The notes beneath the pieces are model-generated. The model made no database searches, was not told where the DNA came from, and saw nothing but the letters and a program-made list of their open reading frames with translations. From Adiantum capillus-veneris (taxonomy: Eukaryota; Streptophyta; Polypodiopsida; Polypodiales; Pteridaceae), in the NCBI GenBank assembly GCA_014529385.2, contig CM043963.1, forward strand, positions 1,864,001 through 1,928,000: a stretch of 64,000 nt of DNA, given 5' to 3'. The translations under genes were made by a program, and so were the position numbers. Below, piece after piece: positions 1 through 9,996 of the stretch; position 1 is the stretch's first letter, and each line of letters begins with the position of its first letter.

Positions 1-420
1 GTGTCGTCCACCAAAAGGTATGTCAAGGTATTCCATATTTTTAAGGCTTCCATATTGGAAGGACTTAAAAATACAACACCTCTTGGATCCCATTCACATA
101 TTCAAGAATGTAGCCCAAACACTATGGGACCGCATTATTGGCAAGAAGGACACCTTGGGTGCGAAGGAGGATTTGAGGCTTTAAAACGTCTCCCCGCCTC
201 TACTACTCCACGGCGTGCCCCAAATGGAAATATTGTGCTTCCTAAAGCACCATGGATGCTAGGCAAAGAAGAATTAGACAAGGTGAAGGGTACCATTGCC
301 TCTATTCACACACCAACAGGATACATAAGATCGCTAAAGGGAGCTTTCACAAAAGCGAAGAAGGGTGGAAGCGTTCAATTGTATGGGTTGAAGTCCCATG
401 ATTGGCACAAGATGCTTCAG
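1..420 (+). pseudogene. TNP2-like transposase, C-terminal exon
   Basis: This open frame enters from the window edge. Residues near 90-140 match the end of the TNP2 transposase family: a PWMLGKEELDKVKG stretch, then GYIRSLKGAF, then the very typical GLKSHDWHKMLQ, which in most plant homologues reads GLKSHDCHVLLQ. The exon ends at CAG followed by a GTAATC donor at 421. The likely acceptor is the pyrimidine-rich TTTTTTGCAG ending at 672. Joining these two sites puts the next block one frame out, so either a frameshift or another splice site is involved. The family excises and inserts CACTA DNA in the nucleus. Confidence 0.75.
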
Positions 421-672
421 GTAATCTTCATACTCCCTATTCTATCTATAGTTTGTGTGTATGACTATCACTCACTTTCTCTTTCCTTGATTTACGTTGT
501 AGTTCATTCTGCCGGTGAGTATGTGTATATGTCGGGACAAAAAAGTCAGGGACGCTATTTTCAAACTAGGAGGGCTAGTAAGGTACACCACAAGAATCCA
601 CTCAACTACACCTTTTTTATGTATACAATAATTTCAACTAGCACTTAGTGTATCCTTGTGTGTTTTTTGCAG

Positions 673-1363
673 ATTTGTGAGCTCCAAGGAAATCCAAATA
701 GCTGCTATCCCTGCTGCTCAAATACTTGCAACAGAAACTGTGTGTGCCATCGAAGATGCATTTCTTCGATCGGACCTTCTTAGTCAAATTCACCTCTTGG
801 TTCACGTGGTGGAGGAGATAGCTATATGTGGAGTAGTGCACGCACGATGGATGTTCTTCTTAGAGAGTTTTTTAAAGAATCTCAAAGATTTTGTGTGGCT
901 ACGGTCTCAACCAAAGGCATGTATGGCCGAAGGGTGGATCATTCAAGAGGCATTTGTTTACATATCAGAGTATTTGGCACAAGTTGATCCTTCAATGCCT
1001 CACATGTGGTTAGACGAGGAAGATGCAAGGATGACTTCACACTTGCCAAGTGGAAAGGGGAAACTACTTAACATGGATATGAATCTATTTCGAGTGGTCG
1101 ATAACTTTTGCATTCTCAATGCAAAGATTATGACCAAGTGGGTGGACTTGTGGACAGTGGCAAAGGCAAGGCGTTTGCAAGAGAGGGAAGCATGGAAGCA
1201 AGCACATGGAGGAAGGAGGGCACCCCCAGTGCCTAGACACCTTGCATGTTTCCCAGATCTCATTAGTGCAGAGTGTGTTCATGAGAGAATGACCGAGGTA
1301 AAAGCGCGCGGAGAAGACATCACCAACAAAGAATGGGAGTATGCACGAGGCTGCATACCAAAG
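673..1363 (+). pseudogene. DUF4218-like exon of CACTA transposase gene
   Basis: The frame contains LLVHVVEEI, then VVHARWMFFLESFLKNLK, then ACMAEGWIIQEAFVYISEYL. This is the DUF4218 pattern of plant CACTA genes (usually HLPREALLGGPVQYRWMYPFER and a GSIAEGY block). A basic alanine-rich segment follows. The exon ends at AAG before the donor GTAGAG at 1364, and the acceptor TATTTTGTAG ends at 1460. This junction is phase 0 and keeps the frame, so the intron is well supported. The function of DUF4218 is unknown. It is diagnostic of this transposon class. Confidence 0.75.
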
Positions 1364-1460
1364 GTAGAGTACTCATATACCTAAACCATATTGTCTTGCT
1401 ATTTCTTGAAATTATCTTTAATATGTATTTGATAAATTAATATATTTTTCTATTTTGTAG

Positions 1461-1920
1461 TGCCTTTCCTTTAACTCTATGTGGTCAAAGGGTCGTCACT
1501 TCCGTATGCGCCACATTGACGAGCATAGAACCACCATGGATTGTGCCATCATGGGCAACTTTGACACAGACGGTGATGAAGCCAGGTACTGCGGAACTAT
1601 TGAAAGGATACTAAAGGTTAATTTTAGAACCTTTCATACCTTCATCTTTGAGTGCAAGTGGTTTGCAAATCTGTCTAAACGACATGAGAATGGCCTCTAC
1701 ATGGTGGACTCTAGTGTGCATCACACAAGGAGGTATGACAATTTACTTTTACCGCACAATTGTGAGCAGGTGAGTGACATGTACCTTTTTTATTCTTATT
1801 TGCTTGTAGCGTTACTCACTTTGAGCTTCTATTTTATAGGTCATCTATATCCCAGCAATCCACCAACCAAAACTTTGGTTCGTAATTCCCGTAACACTTT
1901 GGGGGACAAACATTTTTTTC
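1461..1920 (+). pseudogene. DUF4216-like exons of CACTA transposase gene
   Basis: The first part runs to 1769 and holds a DUF4216-like core: YCGTIERILKVNF, then FIFECKWF, then GLYMVDSS. A short intron, 1770-1839, has donor GTGAGT and acceptor TTTTATAG and keeps frame. It is followed by VIYIPAIHQPKLWFVIPV, the usual end of the domain. The frame then meets a run of seven T and an immediate stop at about 1923-1928. The acidic tail continues in another frame, so a homopolymer indel is likely. Confidence 0.72.
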
Positions 1921-1930
1921 CACTAATGAA

Positions 1931-2317
1931 GTGGAGACTATCTTCGACCCTCTTCCACCTACGACTTTGGATGAGGTGGAAACAGAGGAGAGGGAGGTCA
2001 ATGAATCAAGTCCGGCAGCAGCAAGTCTTAACAAGGATGATTGTCATGATGATGAAGATGATGAGATGGAGGATGACGAACTCCAAGATGATGAAGCTGG
2101 CAATGCATCCACAAACGACAATTCCGTTTCTCTCTTTATTGATTTAGGAGCCATGGGCTTAGAATTGGATGATGCTTCATGTAGAGATCTTTTGGAAGAT
2201 AATTCATATACATTTTTCAGTTCTGAAGTTTTTTGTTCGTGTAATCCATTCACCTCTCTCTCCCTCCTCTTCCTCTCTTTAGATTTGAGAATATGCTCAA
2301 TTATGTTAATCAATTGA
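1931..2317 (+). pseudogene. Acidic C-terminal tail of CACTA transposase gene
   Basis: This 128-codon open frame starts just after the T7 frame break. It is rich in Asp and Glu, with stretches such as DDEDDEMEDDELQDDEAG, and acidic tails of this kind commonly follow DUF4216 in plant CACTA genes. The last third is hydrophobic and pyrimidine-rich and is probably read-through into non-coding sequence. I treat it as the out-of-frame end of the gene just upstream and not as a separate gene. Confidence 0.5.
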
Positions 2318-2368
2318 CAATGATTATTTTAGTTGTAACCAAGTGTAATCGTATATCCCCCGCCTCCT

Positions 2369-2372
<4 letters not shown>

Positions 2373-2427
<55 letters not shown>
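2373..2427. repeat. (CT)n microsatellite
   Basis: About 55 bp of nearly pure CT repeat directly downstream of the CACTA remnant. It grades into TTTCTTTCTC at its right edge. Confidence 0.95.
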
Positions 2428-2432
<5 letters not shown>

Positions 2433-2632
2433 CTCTTCTTTTTTGTATTTGAAAATTATATACAATATTCGTTAATTTTTATTGAGAGGAGGGAAACACC
2501 AAAATTTGAATATGGGGGGGGGTAAGCCAGAATTTGAAAGTTTAGGCGCTAAATTTGGCAGTCGGATATAACAACGGTAATAAGCGCGGTAATAAAAACG
2601 GTAATAATAGCAAAGAAAGGTGCGGTAATACT

Positions 2633-3331
2633 TTAAACACACACAAAAAAACCCCACCCTCCTCTCTCTTGTTTATCTAAATGAATTTGCACCTTCTCTC
2701 TACAAAACGCGGTAAAACAGCGCAATAAACACTTGGAGATTTTCATAGTGTTTGTGTGGAAAAAAGAATTAGCTTTCGCTTCTGCTCTTTGACCATTCTT
2801 TTGATCCTGGACGGCAGCATAGGCACCTGCATGATTGACTACTTGACTTCCGTTGTAATGTTGTTGCATCTCCTTGGAGCTACACATTAACCAACTCTGA
2901 CGGACACCATATTCTGCGTTGAATTGGTCATGAGAGATGTTTTTGTTTGTCTGCAGATCATTCTGAAATGCTTTCCTCATCAATTTTCAGTTAGGCTATC
3001 AACAGAGTTGGACGAGGAGTGCGACTGAAGTCCACAACTCATCAGACCATGACTTGCACTAGTGGAAATATTCCCCGATGCCTTTTCCTCAACATTGAGT
3101 TGTCTGACACTAATCCCCTCACACTCTCTACTAAAAGTGCAAACAGCTAGCACTGAAGCCGCTAGTTTAATTACTTGAGGATAACCATCATAAGCTTCGG
3201 TGTGATCGATCCTCCTAATCATTTCTGCCCTCATGTCCACTTCGACGTTTATTCTTTCCATTTCTTCGGCCTCTTCCGTCTGCATCGCCAACACCCTGAT
3301 AGCATCAGCAGAAAAATATGTTGAACGGGCC
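2633..3331 (-). pseudogene. Decayed unrecognised gene, downstream exon(s)
   Basis: On the minus strand a coding-like frame begins after a good acceptor (TTGCCTTTACAG) near 3332. It reads SADAIRVLAMQTEEAEEMER, a charged helix-like segment, then IKLAASVLAVCTF and a Ser-rich end. It terminates at 2980 in a TGATGA overlap, and a second frame continues to 2633 with KAFQNDLQTNK and KEMQQHYNGSQVV. The amino-acid composition looks like real protein sequence and unlike a random frame. I do not recognise the family. The frame break indicates a pseudogene or an unresolved intron. Confidence 0.45.
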
Positions 3332-3364
3332 TGTAAAGGCAATGAGTTTTATTGGTTCCACTCC

Positions 3365-3822
3365 AGATTAGGCCAACTGATCATCGATTGAAATTTGATT
3401 ATCTTCTGTTTCAGTAGCACTAGAACAGACCTCTACCATTGGTTGATTGCACGAAATATCTGATCTTTGAGAATTCTCATCACGTCGGCAAGCATCCGAA
3501 GTACCCTCCAACTTTATGATCTAGGAAATATAACCAAGGTTTGAAAGGTCTCTGGTATTCCTTTCCGGTTCTGCTCGGCTTACTGCTGCACAGGCAAACT
3601 GCACAAAAAAGAATTGGTGTGAATCTTGAGGATTAGGCATGGGGACCTGCTGCGTATCATTTCCATGAACATTGAAGGATAGCTGAGGGCACAGGGTTGT
3701 TGAATCTGCATCTAAATATATACTTGGAGCGGCAGAATATTATCCATAACTAGTTGCGCTTGCAGAAACGAGCTGAGTAAGGTACTTGAAGTTGGACATA
3801 CTGTTCAAAGCTGCTGTGATCA
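3365..3822 (-). pseudogene. Decayed unrecognised gene, upstream exons
   Basis: The minus strand reads from MITAALNSMSNFKYLTQL at about 3822 through one in-frame TAA. It continues with STTLCPQLSFNVHGND and PNPQDSHQFFFVQFACAAV to about 3520. A second block, IIKLEGTSDACRRDE to ISIDDQLA, starts after a possible acceptor (TTTCCTAG) and ends near 3378. The gene continues into the exon at 3331. Gln and Ser are enriched, as in regulatory proteins, but no domain is recognisable. It could be a captured gene fragment inside a DNA transposon or a dead host gene. Confidence 0.4.
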
Positions 3823-3848
3823 TTAAGGCTTATAACTAGGTATTGAGG

Positions 3849-4037
3849 CTAATTCATTGCAAAAAAAGGCCAATTCAAATATGCCGATGGGGACAAACCT
3901 GCAGACAAAGCTCCGAGCTGATTCTGGGGAACCTGCGAACTACTTCTGTGCGAGAGCAATTGAGCAACGCAAAGTGGTTTTTTATTTTTATTCAATTGGT
4001 AGCTTTTCGCGCGGAGTTTTTTTTTAGATCTTTTCAT
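3849..4037 (-). pseudogene. Possible further 5' exon of the decayed minus-strand gene
   Basis: The 62-codon minus-strand frame contains CVAQLLSHRSSSQVPQNQLG and SAGLSPSAY. Its Gln/Ser/Pro-rich composition resembles the blocks at 3365-3822, with which it is collinear. Assignment rests only on composition and position, so this may be a chance frame. Confidence 0.25.
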
Positions 4038-4079
4038 GGCAGTGATGTTTTGTTTTTAATTCAAATTTAATGCCACATG

Positions 4080-5849
4080 GTGGCTACTACGTTTCGATAC
4101 TGCAAAAAGAGCCTTGGGCTCACCAAGTAAAATGGTGAGGATAGTCATAGTGTTTAGGTGATTTTACTTGGATGAGGTAGCTCACTATGGAAAATACGAA
4201 TAGTTGAAAAACGGCTATCAATACCTATAATCTTTTTTATTTTTGGAGGAGGACCCACTATTTCCTAAGTTTTTTTGGGAACTTGAAGGTCTTTCTTATA
4301 GTGTTGATATGCACATATTTACCTTCATTTAGGGTTTCATGAAGAAGGGCAAGGACTATGATGGCTTCAACATGTTGATGACCTAGTGTTGTGCACGATA
4401 GAAGAGTTCTACCTAGCTTGTTGTCCCAAAAAGTGATTACATTCTTGATGTATCCTTTGGTGCTCCTTTAGTCAATTTCTTGTTTGAGCAACCCCTCTGT
4501 ATGAATGATGAAGATCCTAGGAAATGGTATGTTGTCTAGTTTCTGACTATTTGTGTTGTCATAAGAGGAAAAGCATCTTTATCAAAGAAAATAGAGAGTT
4601 CAAGGATATAAGGGGTTTTGGCTCCGTACTATTGTACAACAAGATTTCCAGTGGTATGGGGAAAAAAAGATTTTCACCTAGTCCAAAAAGACAAGACGCT
4701 ATTTCTACATATTTTCTAGGGTTAAAAGAGCATCAATTAGTATGATTCATGGAAGTTAAGAACATGAAAATAAATAATTAGCATAATGTACAAAAGGATT
4801 GAGACAAAATGGTTTCTTAGAGGAAATAGAATGCATTAGGTCTCTTTGAGCAAATTCCATTTGTAGAAACCATGGTTGAGCTTAGGACTAAAATAGGTTC
4901 CATTGTGCAAGATGGATGCCATATTGTGGGAGTGTATTCTATAAAGATGATTGAAGTGATGGAGGCTTTTGCAGCCTCACCTACGTTCTCTACCTTTTTC
5001 ATGTCAATGAAGGATAAAAAATGTGGGTAGAAACCAAGTACAAGTCCCAAGCAAAAAAGGTAAACTTGTTAGCATTTCATTTACATTTAAATTGCAGGAG
5101 GGAGAACTTTGCAACCATAGCCCTAAGAGTATCTATCTTTGCCGATTTTTTGCTATCTAGCTCTCTGCTATTCTTCCTTGATGATAATTGCTCCCAAGAT
5201 TGTAAGAACTTGGGATGTTTGAGCTTTCTTGACTTCTCATCAAACATGTTTCTTGATCTAGATCTTCATTTTGTCATGTTGAACCATGTGTTGTATCAAA
5301 GAGCTTCTATTCTAAATTGTTTCTCGTTGTCATTCATCCACATTGTGTGGGATGCTTGAAGTGATAATAGTATTAACATTGAGGAGTGTTGGAAGAGGGT
5401 TTATCAAACCCAACCCAAAGATAAAAAGGAGTTATTTTCCTCCAAAAATATCCGCTCAACCAAATAATGAAGCAATTCATCTCCAAAGCCTACATATCCA
5501 GCTCACATTCTAGTTTTAGAATCTTGTATTGATAGACAATCAGTCTTCTTATGAAAAGCTACAAATTTTTTTATCTTTGGATAAATTTACTCTCACAACC
5601 AGGGGTATTTTGGGAATTTTGGAAAATTTGAAGGGAACCTCTCCCATGAGAAAGGACCCTTACAAACTTGATTGTTTAATAGACTATAATTGATTCCCAA
5701 TTTTGCATCCACCCTGGTTGGGCCCCAAGGAGTCACAACCCTCGTTATGGGTTGTTGGGTTTTGAGCTTTGCATCAGACATACAAATTTAAACTAGATGC
5801 TTATGCCAAATGATCCTTGTGGCCCTTTGAAGGGGGTCCTCAGCAGAGA

Positions 5850-5850
<1 letters not shown>
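4080..5850. other. No supported gene
   Basis: Only short, unsupported frames occur on both strands, and none carries a recognisable motif. A minus-strand frame near 5593-5781 contains RVVTPWGPTRVDAKLG, which could be a transposon scrap, but I cannot assign it. Confidence 0.5.

Positions 5851-5851
<1 letters not shown>

Positions 5852-5894
<43 letters not shown>
5852..5894. repeat. (CT)n microsatellite
   Basis: About 43 bp of pure CT repeat. Confidence 0.95.
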
Positions 5895-5897
<3 letters not shown>

Positions 5898-6392
5898 GAG
5901 GCACTAACACACAATAGAGATGATGGATCATGAACCCTGACAACTACCCAAGGAAATGGTATATAGGTTTTATTGGCTCTCGTACAAGCTCATGAGGAGA
6001 CCTCACACAAAAATGGCTAATGCAAAGATGGTGAAATTGCATCAAAACAAAGCTAGCAATTGACCCAAGAAAGACGATAAGCACCAATTTTCTCTCATAT
6101 TCTCGACAAATGGGAGTTGTGGATCATTAGAGCACCAAATTGATCACTCAAAGAAGTGTGTAGGTTTGGGGCTTTATTGAAAGACCTAATGGAGGCAGAC
6201 TATGAACATCCATTGTGCTCATGCAAAAATGAATATTCACTAATCATTAACAAGCGTATCAATGAGGGTGATGGCTCATTGGATGTCCGAGAACATGCCC
6301 ACACTTGATCTATCAAGCAATGATTAAACTAATGATGCTCCTTATCAAGAATCAAGATTGAACAATTCTAAGCCAGCTGTAACTGATACCAA

Positions 6393-6695
6393 TTGCTGGG
6401 AAAAGGGATAACAACAATGAACCATTCATTATGAAATGACAATGAAAGAAACACAGTTTGAATTACTCATTGAGTGATTAGAAGAGGCTTCTTATATAAG
6501 AATCTAGAAAGCATTTAGGACTGGCAACATAAGTGGCATCGCTTGTCCACTTGCAAAATTGGCCCCATCTATGTAGAGGAGCATAATTGACTCTTACATA
6601 AGCTAGAATACAAATACAAATTATACCTTAGATAGCTCATGCCAGATACTCATAGAACTCATGGTGGAGACATCATACTTATGATCATATCATGT
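6393..6695 (-). repeat. LTR-like remnant, minus strand
   Basis: On the minus strand a TATA-type box, CTTATATAAG, lies near 6491-6500. About 100 bp further on the sequence reads CCCAGCA followed by ATTGGTATCAG. That last string looks like the end of an LTR followed by a primer-binding site for initiator tRNA-Met, whose consensus is TGGTATCAGAGC. The left edge of the LTR is uncertain; TGACATGATATG near 6695 is one candidate. No partner LTR was found in the window. Confidence 0.4.
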
Positions 6696-6699
6696 CACA

Positions 6700-7640
6700 C
6701 ACCGTGGAGGCTCACACGAAAGGTTAAGAGTCATAAAACCAAACCCATCCTCCACACTCACTAGAAAAGAGTAAACAAAGAAATTTCCATGGAAAAATTC
6801 GGTGTCCTCAATGACAAGGTGGTTTGTTAACTTTCCACTTCCCAAAGCTACTATGCTAAACCAAATGGAAAGGTGTATTCTTACCTCCCCACTTCTGCAA
6901 GCCACAAGGCTAACTAGCTGCACACGAGAACTCAAACCTCAACAACCACACATACCGATGACGAACATAAGCAAATAGGATATCACGTGCAACAGAATTA
7001 GGGAGTCTGTCTGAATGTCGTGCACCCCCAAGTTTACAACATTTACTACCCTGCCTTTTTTGTGCTTCGCAACAAGGCTCTTCTTCATCACCATGTAAGT
7101 GTGTTCAAGATTTGGAGTAGTGATAATGATAAAAAAGTCTCTTTAAGATTCTGAAAACATCATTGTTCACAAACACTTGCACTGAGTTCCTAAACATTAA
7201 CTAGTGTCATCAAATTGATTGTTGGCGATCAAGAAGCAACCAGAATCTGCTAAAGCTAAGCTTTTTTAGATGGTATTGAACATGCCCAATGCTGGCAATA
7301 AAGAGTGCAAATGAAAGACGTGAATTTGAATATCTGTACACTAGTGCGGTTTTCACAAATGCCAGAAGACTTGAAAGCAAAGAGACAACAACTTGGTCAC
7401 TTATAATAACTGTTTCATCAAAGGAGAGGAATAGCACCAAATACTAGCACATGATGAGTGATGACACATGCATTAACCACTGGTCATCTAAGAAGTAGAT
7501 ACTAAAACAACTATCTAGCAAAGAGCTGCATAGTCTCTTAAGCTCCAGGAATGGTACACGTGAGAATCCAACATACTACTGTAACATCTTCATAACAAGC
7601 AGCCAAAGGTTAATGAGCAACATGGCACTTCGACACAGCC
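6700..7640. other. No supported gene; 3' flank of the aquaporin gene
   Basis: The sequence lies downstream of the minus-strand SIP stop codon. Small minus-strand frames at 6690-6935 and 7210-7440 have no recognisable motif. Part of this stretch may be 3' untranslated region, but I could not identify a convincing poly(A) signal. Confidence 0.4.
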
Positions 7641-7647
7641 CCAACCT

Positions 7648-7797
7648 CTAAGCCGCCTTCTCTTTGGGACGGCCCCTTGGAAACACTAGCTGAAAAGTCC
7701 AGGCTGCCAAAAAGGATCCAGCTAGAGGTGCAAGCCAATAGACAAGTAAATGCTCAAGATTGGAGTGCCTGTTATTAACATAAGCCCAAGCGAACGC
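7648..7797 (-). CDS. SIP1: SIP aquaporin exon 3, C-terminus
   Basis: After the acceptor TTATGCGACAG the exon reads AFAWAYVNNRHSN, then the last membrane helix (YWLAPLAGSFLAAWTFQLVF), then the basic tail GRPKEKAA and a TAG. The WAYVNN block directly after NPA and the lysine-rich tail are characteristic of SIPs. Intron 2 is short (7910-7798, 113 bp). Confidence 0.88.
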   Translation of the reverse strand, partial: AFAWAYVNNRHSNLEHLLVYWLAPLAGSFLAAWTFQLVFPRGRPKEKAA

Positions 7798-9234
7798 CTG
7801 TCGCATAACCAAACAAAGTCAGCCAAAACCTCCCCCAAAACACACATTTGTTCAAGTACGCTAACAATTTGAACCAAATCTTATAAAAAGAAAAGGAGCA
7901 CACAGCTTACATGTGCAGGATTCAATGAGGGTCCCGTGTATCCTGCGCCAAGAATAACCACGACAACTGTAGAAGAAATAATTATCCAGTTTTTCCAGAA
8001 CTTATTCTTGGGCCCCTTGAAAATGGCCACTAGAACAGAGAAAGTAATTAAGAAAGTAAGAATCAGTTCAGAAAGAATTCCTTTATTCAGATCCACCAAT
8101 AAGCGCGGCCCACTAATTTTCTCTCTATGGGAGGGTGGTACCAATTCTCTAGCGGCTAACACACCTCCAACAGCCCCAGCAGCCTACAACAATCAACCAA
8201 TAACTCAGAAATCGGAAAAAGGCCATGCAAATCCAAAAACACATTATCGCAAACGTGTGCCAAACAGAAAAACGGGCCTCTCGTCAAGAAATAAGAGTGC
8301 CTTAGAAATTGGGCTCTTTACTCTGCAGGCCAACCATCTAGCTCATGTTCACATATGGCATACTCAGGGAACATATATGCACCCAGTTTTCCTTACTGCT
8401 GCATTTCTTATCAAAATATTATTTGATCTCATAGTCATTGCCCCAACCTTTGTACCTGCAGACGTGATCGAAGCCCTAGTCCAGACCACCCAATGTCACG
8501 TGCACATTGCAATTGAACAACGTGGACAAGCTACTGCTACAGGTTAGCGTAAGTCTTAGTTAGGGATCTATCTGTCACCTTTGTGAGCCTCTCAGAGGGC
8601 CTGCATGCCTAGACAGGTCATTAGGTTGCATACCCTCGCTTGCACAGTAGTGTCATAAAGTCATTTCAGCATGTGAGCAATCTCTAAGTCACTTAGGTTA
8701 ATTTATTACATCGAAAGCCCCTTATTAATGGAGTCATGGGTTTTAACTTTTTCCCTCCTGCTCGACCTACTCCCTACTGGCCCCTCTGGCAGGTCTTTAT
8801 GTTTATTCATGTCCCATGGAGATTCCTCTTCGCACATACCAGCTTGAGGCAAAAGAGAAACCAGTTTTGAACTCCATTTTCTTTTTCGAAATTTGTAGGA
8901 CCTACTCCCTTTTCATATATAAGTAAGCGTAGGGGCTATCCTTTGGGCATCAGAAGATGAGATCAGTACCCAGCACTTCAGTACCCTCATCGCCAGCACT
9001 TCAGGAGTGTTTCCATTTTACAACCATCAGCATTCAGCCTTGCAGATCAGCATTTTCAGTATCCAGCCAATATCCTCAGCATCAGCCCCAATCCTAGCGT
9101 TTTCATAGTTCATCAGCATGAAGCACTCAGTATTCAGCATTTAGCCATTGTATCAACATTGATCTAAAGTAAGTACTTGCTCTCGCAACAAAGCAAGAGG
9201 GCCCTTGAGGGTGGTTGGGACCTGAGATGCTGTC

Positions 9235-9275
<41 letters not shown>

Positions 9276-9939
9276 GAGTGATGAGCTATCACGACCAGAG
9301 ATGCCTTGGACTGTATCTACTTGAGTTACACAGACACAGACACTTTACTGAGGAGATCTGAAGAGAGAGAATCCCAGAGACAGATTACCGATTTCTTCAC
9401 ACCAGACACTGGACAGATAGAGGAGCAGCCACCACTGCAAAGCTCAGCTCATACTCACGCCCACGGTACTCTCATTGACCGAGCATTGGAGCTAGGGAGA
9501 TCGAGACGCCCGCGCCCAAGGAGAGGAGCTTCATAGCATCGGCAGAGACTACAGCAAAGGATTCGAGCCATACTATCTCGGCATCCAGAGTACAGATGAG
9601 GATAGACTCATGACCCATTATATCACCCTTTTGTATTGGGCACCCATTGTATCAGTGACCACACATAACCGGTTGATGTCAACTTGACCAGAATGACCAA
9701 ATCCAATACTCTGCTGCGTAGTTTCCTGCTAGTGTAGACATGAGAGATGAGAGGATTAGATGGGATGCCTAGATCCATTCTGATCATAATGGGCTGGGAA
9801 ACATTCTCCGAGATGTGAAGAGAGGAGGTATCCCAATCAATGCAACTTAATGCCCAAAATAACATCACATCACTAAATTTAGCAACAACAAATTGACGAG
9901 TAAATCGAACATGTTGAATGTCAAGATCTACATGGTGAC

Positions 9940-9996
<57 letters not shown>

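Larger units (their letters stand above)
1..2317 (+). mobile_element. CACTA (En/Spm-like) transposon, 3' part of transposase gene, cut by window edge
   Basis: Four coding blocks in order match the second half of plant TNP2-type CACTA transposase genes. They are a C-terminal TNP2 segment ending GLKSHDWHKMLQ, a DUF4218-like block, a DUF4216-like block and a highly acidic tail. Spliceosomal introns separate the blocks. The 5' half, with the catalytic core, lies outside the window. No CACTA-type terminal inverted repeat was identified downstream, so the 3' limit is the end of the coding-like sequence. Frame breaks at the first intron and in a T7 run suggest the copy is decaying. Confidence 0.8.

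Noticed and set aside
4524-5359. Small plus-strand frames as genes
   Set aside because: They are short, without recognisable motifs or splice context, and AT-rich; they fit chance frames.
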